Part shown: in pieces, positions 25,950-36,800 of the stretch
Position numbering within the stretch: position 1 is the stretch's first letter
How the letters are laid out: each line of letters starts with the position of its first letter
NCBI GenBank assembly: GCA_028622995.1
Contig: JAJQJQ010000002.1
Location: 372,001-436,000, forward strand
Direction of reading: 5' to 3'
Length of the DNA stretch: 64,000 bases
Source: Panagrolaimus kolymaensis
Lineage: Eukaryota > Nematoda > Chromadorea > Rhabditida > Panagrolaimidae
Made by a program: the position numbers and the translations under genes
The notes under the pieces: model-generated
The model's database searches: none
What the model was told of the DNA's origin: nothing
Seen by the model: the letters and a program-made list of their open reading frames with translations, nothing else

Positions 25950-27201
25950 GGTTTTAGACTACAAGTTTAAAATTATTGAAACACATGGACATCAACATTA
26001 AAAACATAGAAAAGCGAATCAAAAACGGTCGACAAAAGATAATAAAAAATTAAAACGTTTGTTAGTACTTGCACGAAAGGCTAGAAGGTTAGATAGTTGG
26101 ATGGATATTGTAACAAATTTTGGCTGAAACTACAAGTATTTTAATATTAAATAAAGCGATTTTGGAGCCGTTATCAAAAATATGAAGAGAGTAAAAAATA
26201 CAATTTAATAAAAAGGTGGTGAAGCTAGCGATTGTTGGAGAAGACTCATGGATTTCGACGTTTTTCATCAGCGCGAACCAAAGCAAACTATGAAGATTTT
26301 TTTTAGTTTTGCTTCTTTGTTTTTTTTTCATTTGCGTCATAGTTCCCAAATCAAATTGTTAAAAACTTGAGTACATTACAGCTTAATTTTTTGTAGCAAA
26401 AAAAAAAAAAGTTTATTTGCAAAAGAAATTAATTGCTGAATGGGATAAAAGCGAAGCAAGATTTTTGATTTTAGCGATCATGGTTGTTGGATGGAGAGAG
26501 CAATCCATCCTTCTTAATAAAAATTATGAGAAACTTGAAACAAAGCATTGTTTTTTCGCAATAAGCGTGTGAGCAAATATGGTCGTGTATGCTTCCAACT
26601 TACAAGTTTATAAAGCTTTCACGTTTAAGGCGTTTAAATAAAGTTTTTCTGTTGTTGGAACGAAGTGTAAAAAAAGAAGCTTGGAATTAAAAAAAATATT
26701 GAAACCTTGGGAAAATCGACGACTCTTTTTTGTTACAAAATGAAAAAGAAAAGATAGCATCAGCAGTCTAGAGTCTAGCCGCATCATCGTTTAGTCATAT
26801 GGTAATTGAGTCATTTTCCCAGAAAATATTAGTTTCTTGTGAATATGGTTGGTCTTAACAAATTCATGCATGTAAGTGCAATGTTTCTTCGATCAGCAAA
26901 ACCGACATTAAATAAAAATTTATTGATAAGTTTTCAAAAACTAATAACGAAAAAAGCAGACTATGAAAATTCACGAATTTTTGGATTCAAGCTTGCAATG
27001 TTATATTTTTTATTAACCAGATGATTTCTTTTTTGGTTGACTTTTTTTTTTTTTGATTTATTTGGAAAGGTTTTCGTATTACATAAATAAAAACATTTCT
27101 TTGATCCCAATAAGCCCAAAATGAATTCAGACACAAAAAGTAAATTTTAAATATTATTTATTATTAATTATTAAATATAATACAAATACAAAACACAAAA
27201 A
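25950..27201. other. Intergenic region, nothing recognised
   Basis: AT-rich DNA between the uridine phosphorylase start and the 3' end of the MSP gene. Open frames of 61-86 codons occur on both strands but show no family resemblance, and no splice sites link them. Confidence 0.6.
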
Positions 27202-27635
27202 TTAGGGATTGTATTCGATTGGGAGATTCTTGCGTCGAACCATTCCATCACCTTGGAACCATTCACGGCGGAATTGTTTAGCAGCGCCATCAGGCGTATT
27301 GGTCCATTCAATGGTAATACGATCATTATTGGTATCTTCTGCAGCCATGTCGAAGGAGTCACAGGAGACAGCCATGAGAACAGCTTCTTTAGGATCGAGA
27401 ACACCACAGGGAGGATCAACACCGAGGCGCTTCATGTTGGTTGTCTTGATTGCCCATCCAATACGACGTCCACCAGCATTGATGATCTAAAAAATAAACA
27501 AATTAGTAAACAAAAAAAGTAATAAAAGAAAAAACCAACCTTGATGTGATAGGTATGTTTATCATCATAAGGAGCGTTGAAGACGATCTTATTACCAGGT
27601 TGAGTAGCAATATCACCAGGAGGAACGGAAGCCAT
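27202..27635 (-). CDS. msp: Major sperm protein (MSP)
   Basis: Two exons (27540-27635 and 27202-27486), split by a 53-nt intron, give 126 residues. MSP polymerises into the filaments that drive nematode amoeboid sperm and also acts as a secreted oocyte-maturation signal. The sequence is nearly identical to known MSPs: [60 protein letters not shown] and the C-terminal [16 protein letters not shown]. It is one residue shorter than the 127-residue C. elegans form, near the N terminus. Codon use is richer in G and C than in neighbouring genes, as expected for a very highly expressed gene. A TATA box and an upstream octamer are listed separately. Only one copy lies in this window. Confidence 0.97.
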
Positions 27636-28993
27636 GACGATGAGAGACGAAGTAAGTCGACGACGAAGAAGTGCAGACTAAACTGATGACTTTTTCATGT
27701 CATGGCTTTCCTTTTATACGATTTTGAAGGTTTCAAAAAAATGAATATTTGTGTTATGCAAATTTTCAGAAATTATGTGAATTATCGTCTTTGGCGATGA
27801 TTTCTTTTTTTGGCCAAAAAAGTTGCGGTATAATTTTTTTTGATTAAAGTAAAGCAACAACCATATCCACGCTAAAATCAAGCGTTGGCAATAAAACTAA
27901 TTATTATAACTGAATTATTAAAAGTTACTAAATATTTGTCGTCATCACTGATTAAATTTTTGGAGAATTAATGCAGTCGTAGTAAATGAAATGTCTATGT
28001 AGGAAGAAAGTTAACGATTCATCCGCATATAGTTTTTTTTATTTATTTTATTTGTTAAGTTAAAGATCAGACATTGCTCCTTTTAATTGTGGGATTTGTA
28101 TACGTGTACATACATATATGAAGATATTTCAAGGTCCCATGAAAGCTTTCCATTTGGAAAAGACAATAAAAGAAAAAATGGACTATGACATTGTGGACTT
28201 TAAAAAAAGATTTATTGATGCTTTTATTATAAACAAAAAAGTTCTTTTAGCATGTCTTCTTGACCTCCACGATGTGTATCAATTTTCTTTTTATACTTAT
28301 CAGTGACAGGTAAAGACAAGTTCGTTTATATATACATACATTAATCATTTTTTATTAATTCACACAACTTTGAGAAGCAACTACATAGTAAACATTACAA
28401 AAACATACGAAAATGACAAATCAGAAAAACGTGAAATGAAATTTTTTTTCTATGAAAGCCTGCGTTGTCATTGATTCAAAAAACATTAATTAACTCTAAC
28501 ATAAGGTAAAATCCCACAAAATCAATGATCTGATTTTTAGTTTGAAAATGTTTAGAGATTGTATGTTGTTGTTTGGCTCCTTCGTGATTAACTTTATTTG
28601 CGCAAAGTACTTACATGTGCAAAGTGTTAAAAGATACAAAATTTTCTAAAGGATTTAAGAAACATAATTAAAACATCCAAAGTTAGAAAGAATGAAAGCT
28701 GAAAATGAAACTTTTGAGTTTATTTCCAATCGTATAAGCTAAGCTATATAGTAAATGAAAACTTGAACATGAAACATCACTGCTGAAACTTTATAATCGT
28801 AGAAAAATATTGGGCATAAGCTAACTTCCACAAAATGTGTTTGATCCACACGTAACTCACGTGTTTTTACAATAGACAGAATATTCATAAAGTCAAACCT
28901 TTATTAAAGAAAAACAAACAAAACACAACAAAACAACGCAAGAAACAAAATGTAATATGTACAACAAAGCAATGTAATAAACAAGAAAACAAT
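27636..28993. other. Intergenic region with the MSP promoter
   Basis: The left part holds the MSP promoter elements. The rest is AT-rich with short ATACATACAT microsatellite-like stretches. A 62-codon frame at 28118-28306 (+) is not supported by splice sites or family resemblance. The far end is the 3' flank of the MATH-BTB gene. Confidence 0.55.
27712..27718 (-). promoter_or_regulatory. TATA box of the MSP gene
   Basis: The minus strand reads CGTATAAAAGG about 77 nt upstream of the MSP start codon, a good position and an unusually clean match. Further upstream, an ATGCAAAT octamer sits at 27756-27763. Confidence 0.6.
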
Positions 28994-30151
28994 TCAAGTC
29001 TTAACAATATCAAAATTAACACTTTTAAGAACTTTCAAAGCAAAAGTTTCATTGAGATTATCAAAATCATCAATAGGTCGATCCATTCTTAAGCAAGCAA
29101 CCATAAAATTCATACAACGTTCTTGAAGTTTGAGAGAATTAGAAGTAATTGAGAAGGTTGCAATGCTAACGACGTTTTTAAGTGAGATATCTTCAGCCAA
29201 TAAAAGTTCCAATGAATCCTAAAAAAAGACAAAGTTATACATTATATAGTATTTTTTTAACAAAGAACTTACTTTGAGATCTTGAATGTCGTATTTATCA
29301 AGAAAGCGAAGAACATCAATCTTTTCTTCCATCGTCAAAGTTGAGGGTTTGCGATCATATAAAAGTTCAAGAGCAAGTTCAACAATTTCATAGGAAAAAT
29401 CTGTGATATCTAATGTGTTTTCAGCAGCTTCTTTCATTCCATGATTGAACATTCCATCAAGAGCAGTTGAATGAGCAGCAAGGATGCATTTGTGAGCCTA
29501 TAAGATTCTAGTTGCGAATGTAATAAAGAAAATAATAACTTACTTGTAGTGTTTTGCCGTTAACATTGATAGCGAAATCTTGGTCATTTCTTTCCCATAA
29601 TTTAATCAAGAAACTTTGATCTTTCCATTTGTTTGTTATATCAGCTTCTGCAACCTGTCTTTCAACCTTTAAAGTTCCTTGACATTTTAGAGTGAGTTTT
29701 CCACCAATGATAAACTTCTTTTCTGGATCAAACAGGTCGGCAGTGGTGAAACGACTTCCTCCCCATCCTTCAGATTTTTCTAACACAACGTTATGCTTCT
29801 TAATAAAATCAACAGAATCAATCAAAAATTTGAAATCAGCTTTGATTTTCTTTTCATTGCCAAGTTTCAAGTGCAACGATATCCATACTTTTCCACGATT
29901 TTTTTCTTTATTACCATTAGGAGCTATTTTAAAGCAAAATTGAACATCTGGAATATTTGAGGCATTGAACCATTTTGTTGTCAAATATCCATTTTTTGAT
30001 TCTTTCAAAGCAACCAGCTAGTTTTTATGGATTTCCCATTTGATCGCGAAAGGACATACAATCATTTTCTAAAAAACAAATACCTAATTACTTTGAACAC
30101 AATAAAAGAATAACATACGGTATAAGCAAAAGAATTTAGAGTTGAATGCAT
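28994..30151 (-). CDS. MATH-BTB protein gene with an in-frame TAG
   Basis: Exons 30119-30151, 29544-30068, 29273-29497 and 28994-29218 join in phase. MATH-BTB proteins bring substrates, held by the MATH domain, to cullin-3 ubiquitin ligases through the BTB domain. MATH runs through exon 2 (CPFAIKWEI, KWFNAS, IAPNG, WGGSRF, FDPEKKFIIGG). BTB starts at FAINVNGKTLQ/AHKCILAAHS, and the C-terminal part is BACK-like. Exon 2 contains a TAG (30018-30020) at codon 28, just after IKWEIHKN. Two readings are possible. Either a 42-nt in-frame intron (30018-30059, GTATGT...CTAG) removes it, giving 321 residues without the first MATH strand, or the TAG is real and the gene is broken or read through. The segment reads as MATH sequence, is GC-richer than local introns and lacks a T-rich acceptor, which favours a real stop. 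No in-frame ATG follows before the BTB domain. Confidence 0.75.
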
Positions 30152-30670
30152 TTTTGTTGTCCACGACGAAAAGCTCTGAAAAAACAAGTTTAAACAATTT
30201 CATGATGAAATAAGTCATGAATGAAGCTGTAGCATAATCGAGTATGGTTATAAACAAACTGTAGACTTAATAATAATGATCATGACTATTGAAAGCGACT
30301 AAACATTAAAAACAAAAAGCTCGAAGACGGCAAATGAGAAATAATCTGAATGAAAGTAAAATACAGAAAATGATTGAGATAAAACATTGTTTGCGCTCAT
30401 TCTTATGATGCCAACAAATTTAGTGAAAACACGCGGGAAATTAATAAAGCGCTAACGATGGTATTGCTTTAGTTATTCAATGACTTTTAGGACATCGTTT
30501 AGGCTCGATAAACTATAAAAATGAAAGAAAGAAAACCCAATAATTTTCTAAGATGCTTAACTTCTAATGATGTTATATCGAATTCACATAGACAAAATGT
30601 TATAATTTTACAGTATTTATTTACATTTACAATTAATCAAAAAGGAAAAGCTTAAATTAATACAAAAGAA
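30152..30670. other. Intergenic region, nothing recognised
   Basis: AT-rich DNA upstream of the MATH-BTB gene. A TTTTTTCAG acceptor-like site (minus strand) lies about 30 nt before its start codon and could be a trans-splice site. The stretch also holds the 3' flank of the Gly/Gln/Tyr gene. Confidence 0.55.
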
Positions 30671-31428
30671 TTAAAGAGAGTAAGCAGTTCCTTCAAGAGC
30701 ATATTGAGAAGCATAACCAGCAGCATGTTCACGAAGGTTTCCTTGGGTGCCATTTCCAATAGTGATACGAGTACCATATGGAGTCTTTTCAATAGCGGTG
30801 ACGACGTTGGATTGTTGACCATAAGGAGTTCCAGATGCATATTGTTGTTGGCCATAAGGAGAACTTCCAGCACCATAAGAAGATGGAGCATAATACCAAG
30901 CTGTTTTGCCATCATAGAGAACACCACGATTAGCATCATAGAAAGCAGGCTTGCCATAATATTGAGCTTGAATATCAGCAGGAGCTTCACGACGGTGGCC
31001 ATAACCAGCACCAAGATATTGGTTTAGTTGTTGACCAGCTTGATATTGACCTGGAGCATATTGACCAGCAGCAGCATATTGACCAGGAGCGTATTGAGCA
31101 CCAGCTTGATATTGACCAGGAGCATATTGACCAGCTTGAAGTTGACCACCAGCAGCATATTGACCAGGTTGATATTGTTGACCACCAGGTTGTCCAGCTT
31201 GATATTGGTAAGCGCCACCAGGTTGACCTTGCCATTGGCCACCATGTTGAGCAGCTGGATATTGACCAGGTTGATACTGTTGACCACTAGGTTGACCAGC
31301 TTGATATTGACCGGTTTGGCCTTGCCATTGACCACCTGAAAAAAGAAAGAATGAAAAAAAGAAAGTTTAAAAAAAGAAAGTTTAAAAAAAGAAATACCTT
31401 GTTGAGGAGCACCAGAGTAAGAAGCCAT
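30671..31428 (-). CDS. Gly/Gln/Tyr-rich repeat protein (GQY protein)
   Basis: Two exons (31398-31428 and 30671-31335) join in phase to 231 residues starting MASYSGAPQQ. Residues about 11-125 are built from degenerate repeats of the type GQYQAG, GQYAPG and GGQQYQPG. A unique segment follows (GYGHRREAPADIQAQYYG, then GKTAWYYAPSSYG), then a second Tyr/Gly/Gln stretch and a C-terminal part with VTAIEKTPYGTRITIGNG. There is no signal peptide and no TM helix, so a cytoplasmic or nuclear low-complexity, prion-like protein is most likely. I do not recognise a family for the unique segments. Other frames over the repeat are also open and translate to misleading Ser/Trp- or Leu/Val-rich strings; this frame is chosen because it has an ATG exon, a clean TTTTTTCAG acceptor and sensible composition. 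A TATA box and two octamers upstream resemble the MSP promoter. Sperm expression is an inference only. Confidence 0.8.
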
Positions 31429-31518
31429 TGCGTTTAGAAGATGAGAGAGAGAATGCTGCGACGTTACGAAAGAGTTAGAAATAAACTCGACTGAAGCTTT
31501 TCCATTGCATCGGTTGTC

Positions 31519-31525
31519 TTTTATA
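31519..31525 (-). promoter_or_regulatory. TATA box of the GQY gene
   Basis: The minus strand reads AGTATAAAAGA about 91 nt upstream of the GQY start codon. Two octamers (ATTTGCAT at 31559-31566 and ATGCAAAT at 31594-31601) lie upstream of it, an arrangement like that of the MSP gene. Confidence 0.55.
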
Positions 31526-31601
31526 CTGTTTTCTTTACCATCATTCAAATGATTTCTAATTTGCATGGAAATGAGAAGCTTGAAATGATTATCATGCAAA
31601 T

Positions 31602-32401
31602 TTCTTTTTACAAAGAAAAAATGAAAGAGAGGGATTGCAAATAACTTTGAAAGTGGGATCTTTTTTTTATTTTCGGCTATCCTGAGCTATTATTATGAAC
31701 ACTTTATTTTTATAAAAGGTTCATTAAAAATTATGTTGATCCATTCTTTGAACAATTATGGCTTTGATAAAAAAAAGTACGGATTTTTAATTTTCAACTT
31801 TCCTTGCTTCATTAAAACTTTTATTTTTTCTTTATCTTTAAGGATCAATTTTTGTTGTAATTAATTTTCTTGTTTGTTGGGTTTTTTAAAACACAAGCTA
31901 AAGCATATTGATCTTGATTGACTACTAACTAATTAACTGACCAATTTATCAATCAGTCTAAAAGCGCGCCTTTTGTTTCTTATATTTTTGTTTAAATGGT
32001 GTTTTTAATGAAGATAACAAAGAGGCGCTGTCTATTTTTTTTATCAAATGTCTTGAACAAAATAGAAAACAAAAACGATTAAAATATAAACAACAACATA
32101 ACCTTGAAAAAGTTTTTTTATGCTATGTTGCTTGCTTTGATAAATTTTAGTGTAATAAAAAAGTCTGCCATTCATTGATTAAACGCTTTTTTCTATCTTC
32201 GCTTCTTGAGGCTTTTATTTTTGTTTTCGATATTTCCCATATGCTTGTGGATCTCGTTTCTGCTGTTTAAAACCGTAAATATGTTATTCCAAATTTTATT
32301 GCGAAACTTTGAAAGTCGTTGATGTTTTTCCTAAAGTGTTTATTTTTTTAATTTTGCTTTAAATTTTTTGAAAGCTTTTTAAATAATAAAAAATTGTTTA
32401 G
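31602..32401. other. Divergent intergenic region
   Basis: Lies between the GQY gene (-) and the transthyretin-like gene (+). AT-rich, with no further coding sequence. It ends with TTGTTTAG directly abutting the transthyretin-like ATG, which looks like a 3' splice site for trans-splicing or a 5' UTR intron. Confidence 0.55.
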
Positions 32402-33063
32402 ATGAAGCTCATTGCCTTCATCCTCCTTGTCTCGGCTGCTTTAGTAGCTGGCGAAGCTGGACTTCATTCTGTTGCAGTTAAAGGAGAATTAAAATGTGGC
32501 AAAAATGCAGCAGAAAATGTTCATATTCGACTTTTACGAATTTCACCTGAGAAAATCAAGGAAAAATATAGTAAGCTTTATTCCTTTATGAATTTTGTAA
32601 AATCCTTTAAAAATATTTTTCACAGTTGTTAATGAAGTCCTTGATACTCGTATCACAGGTCCATCAGGAATGTTTGAACTTACCGGAAATACCAATGGTC
32701 GAGCAATCAATGAAACCACCATCGATCCCGCCATTGCCATTTATCATCAATGTGATGATGATCCAAAAGATACTGTAAGCATCAGATTTCATAAATCGTT
32801 AAAAGTGGTTTAATTTTTTTATAGAAAGGTTATCGCCGTTTCATCGTTAAATTTCCTGAACGCAGTGTCACTCAAGGACGAACCCCAAAGAAAACTCATG
32901 ATATTGGTACACTCAATTTAGAGGTTAGCTAACTTCCAAAAAAAACAATGATTGGTGTTGCTTAAAACTATTGTGGAAAGCCAAAAAGTTAATAACATAA
33001 TTTATCTCTTTTCAGATCACCTATCCAGGAGAAAAGCGCGACAAAGATTTCAAACCAACATAA
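32402..33063 (+). CDS. Transthyretin-like secreted protein (TTR family)
   Basis: Four exons (32402-32570, 32626-32774, 32825-32923, 33016-33063) join in phase to 154 residues. A signal peptide covers about the first 17 residues (MKLIAFILLVSAALVAG). The rest fits the nematode transthyretin-like family: an early VAVKGELKCG, a VRLL-type strand (VHIRLLRIS), TGPSGMFELTG in the middle, a single-Cys HQCDD block and KFPERSVTQG. Members are abundant secreted proteins; C. elegans TTR-52 bridges dying cells and phagocytes, but most have no assigned role. Length and the two conserved Cys are normal. A TTGTTTAG acceptor directly before the ATG fixes the start. The gene stands alone between the divergent GQY gene and the convergent POU gene. 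Confidence 0.93.
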
Positions 33064-33889
33064 TTGAAACTTTTGGATAACCAATTTATGATTAATAAAT
33101 TAGTTTTATGTAATATTCTTTATTTGGTATTTAATAATGTATTTTTTTAAAATAAAATGCATTACTACAATTTTTATGCAGCTTTAAAAAGACAGATTCA
33201 ACCATTTTGATCATCAAAATTTGTGAATCAACAATCTTTGGTTGCAATGGTTTTGTTTCGCAAAGCTTTGCCTCTCATAAAATTTTCGACTTCTCATGTG
33301 TGCAATGTAAAAATAATTTTTAAAGGTTTATTATAACTTTATAATAATTTCTTTTTCTCTAATTTTGCAATAAACTCTAACAAACAAACAAAAAAAATAG
33401 TAAAAAATAATAACCGTATTAAGGCGAGTGTTGAAACAAACAAAAAACAAAGTTAAAAAAAATTGGAAGCATTCGACAAAAATAAATAGCCTGGAAAAAA
33501 AAGAAAGCAGTATTTACCGGAATAAAAAATTTGATTTGTAATAAATTTTTTTGAAATGTTTTCCGATTTTCTTAGTAAAAAAATGGAAGACTTTAAAAGA
33601 CACTAATCGAGAAATCAAGCAGATACATAAAAGAACAATAAAAATTTTATCAAATGCAAATACATAAGAAAGGCAATATTTAAAAACCAAATATAACAAA
33701 AACATAATTAAATAGAAAAATTTCGACACTGGAAAGATGATAAATTTCGAAAAATAAAAAACACATCATCGGTTGTTTGATTGAGACAAAAATTTGTAAG
33801 AGACTATAACACAAACAAAAAATATATCACAGGAACGAAGAGTCAAAATATTTGAACCAGGATTAGACGAAATGCAGAATATCTAGTAT
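33064..33889. other. Convergent intergenic region
   Basis: Holds the 3' flanks of the transthyretin-like gene (+) and the POU gene (-). AATAAA-type signals are present near 33150. Nothing else recognised. Confidence 0.55.
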
Positions 33890-36800
33890 TTAATCAGTAT
33901 CAGTTTTTCTCATCTTTTGACGTCGATTACAGAACCATACACGAATAACCTAAAAAGAAAAGCATGTGATAAGTTAAAAAAAGGAAATAAAGGTTGATGA
34001 AGCAGTTATGATATCAATTTTCATGAAAGACATCCTTCTCGATAATGCAAAAAGGTACGACAGACTTCCAAAAAACAAAAACTTACATCACTTTCCAAGT
34101 TCAAGCTTGTGCTAATTTCATTGATTTGACCATAATCAGGACGAGGATTGGTTAGATAATATATATCAAGAGCCAACTTTTGTTGAGGATCAAGATTAGT
34201 ACGTTTACGACGCCTTTTCAATGGTGGAACAATTTTTGCGTTCAATCTTGGTACATTAATCGGTTGTAGACGAGATTCAGGACTGTTAGATCCACTCTAA
34301 AAAAATGAAAAAAATAACTTTATTTTTATTTCAACAAAAAAATCAAAATCCCTGATGAAAAAATTTTAAGCACAAAGAAGAAGCAAGAAAAACATATTAC
34401 ACAAGAAATAAATTTCTTCACAAACAAACATAAAAATTTAAACTTTATTTAGCCCAACTATAAACTACCACCACCCATTATCATCAATCTCAAAATCAAA
34501 TTTATTTTTTTGCTGCTGCAGCATTTCTGGCTTTTCTTCGGCTTCCTCATTGATGCCAAAAATATCCAAATTCCCAATGATGTTATCTATGGCTAATCCA
34601 AACATCCCAATAATTTCAGGCGTGGAATCAGATTCATTCCATGCTCGATCATTCCATGGCCGATCGGAAGAAGTATTGCCGCGAAGGGGAAGGCCATCAC
34701 AATCTTTTGAACTTAAGGCACTACAAAATTCAAATTCGCATCCCAATCCACGCCATGGAGTACCTGAATCAAATTTATTATGATTCCATTGATCACTACA
34801 CCAAAAAGTTCTTGGGCCATCGCCATTAACATCAACCATTGAAGGTTTATCTTGGCCATTCCAATGAAAACTATCCCATGCTTCATTAGAGGGATCATCT
34901 TCAGCTTGAGCAACCCCAGGAAAATAATCGGGATCTTCTTGAGCTTCCATGAGCTCATTGGGTTTTTTAACAATAGGTTCAGTTTCAGGAATATCAAAAA
35001 TAAAATTACAATCATTATCAAAGCGGCATTGATTAAAGCGGCGGGTAAGAGAATTTAAAGGAGGTGCATCATTTTCAATAATATTTTTAGCATAAATTGC
35101 AACATCAACATCCTTCCAACTGGGATGAAGTGATCGTCGACGAGGAAGTCGTTTGACAAGGGCATGGAATAATGATCGTTTCTTTCGAGGATGTTTGTAT
35201 GTCTGTTCTTTATGGGGCTTAGAATCGAATCTTACTGCTCTTTTTGGAGTATCATTAAAATCAATAAAACCAAAATTATTAACAGTTTTTTCTTGTACTT
35301 CAAGAATAGAGCTCCATGAAGATACGGTTGAAACTCCATCATCAATATATGGAAGCTTTTTGGTCGCTTCTTTAAACCATTCCAAATCTTTGCCATTTTG
35401 GAATTCCCAATCAGAATTTAACCATTCTTCTTCTGCTACAATATTACCCCCTCCTTTTCCCCTATGACATAAAGACTCGACAGAACAACACAACAAAAAA
35501 GGCAAGGATAAACTCCTCTCACTCAAAGTTTGTTGAGAAGAGCCTATGTCAGTGCAAGACAAAGACCTATTATTAGATTTGCAAAAAAGCACCTGTTCAT
35601 CATCATGCGATAAAGCACTGTTATTACTGACCATATCAGGAGTATCAGAATCCATTGACATTGTTAGCAAATCAGTAATTGCAACACCACGATCCAGAGC
35701 TTTTTCGATATCTTCTATCCATTCTTCAAGAAGCGGGCGTAATTTACACATATTCTTGTAAGATAAATTTAAAGCTTCAAAGCGCGAAATCGTAGTTTGA
35801 GAAAAATCTGCACCATATCGACGTCCAAGTGCAGCACCAACATCGCCTTGTGTAAAACCTAAAAACAAGCATATTTTAGCATCATATTGAAAATTTCAAA
35901 CCTACCGTATTTATTTCTTAAAACTTTAAATTGTTTGACAAATTCATTCAATTCATTAGTTTCATAATTTCCTTCAACAATTTTACCATCAGGACCTTGT
36001 ATAGTTGCTTTAGTTTCACATCGACCCGTTTCGCGTTTCTTTTTTGGCGGAGCATCAATTTCATTTGCAGATGGAGGTCTAGAACCAAGGATGCTTGGAC
36101 CATTCAACTCATCATTTTTAGCTTTTTCAAGCAATTTTTCGAATCCTTCTGGAAGTTGAACAGGTTGTGGATTTTCTTCAACTTTGATTTTAGTTGCTTT
36201 TGATTTTCGCTTATTTGAACCATTATGATTTGAAGAATTATGAGCTAAAACCGAATGATGAAAAAATGGGAAAAATGAAATGATCGATTACCTTGTAAAT
36301 TAGCAGAATGGTTTAAAGATGGAAGAAATGGTGTTGCAAGAAAAGATGCCGATGGCGGCGGGATCATAGACGGTGAATGTGGTGGTCCACGCTTGATACT
36401 TGATGATGAATCTAAAAATTAATTATACTTTTATAGATACAAAAAAACTTGGAACATGATTATTTGTTTTGAAAAAGGCATGAATAACTTTCTTTTTTTG
36501 GGAGGAAAGGAGATTTCACCGAAAAAGAGACATTAAAAGAACGTAAAAGGTCGAGTATCCTCCGTCATATATTTGGGCTAAACCTATGTTTATTTGCATT
36601 TTTCTTCCTTTTAATTTCAAGACTACCGAGAAAAATACCACAAAATCATGGGTGGAAAGTAAAAGGATTTGAAAAAAGAAATGAACAAAAGGTGACAAAA
36701 ATAAAACAATTTTATAACGAATTCACAAACCATGGTTGATCAAAAACTCAAACCATTATATTATTTTAGACCTCTTTTTTGTTTAAACTCTATATACTAT

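Noticed and set aside
28118..28306. 62-codon open frame on the plus strand that reads fairly protein-like
   Set aside because: No splice sites, promoter, signal or family resemblance, and no neighbour supports it.
31024..31599. 191-codon Leu/Val/Asn-rich frame over the GQY gene
   Set aside because: It is another frame of the same repeat; the GQY frame has the ATG exon, splice sites and sensible composition.
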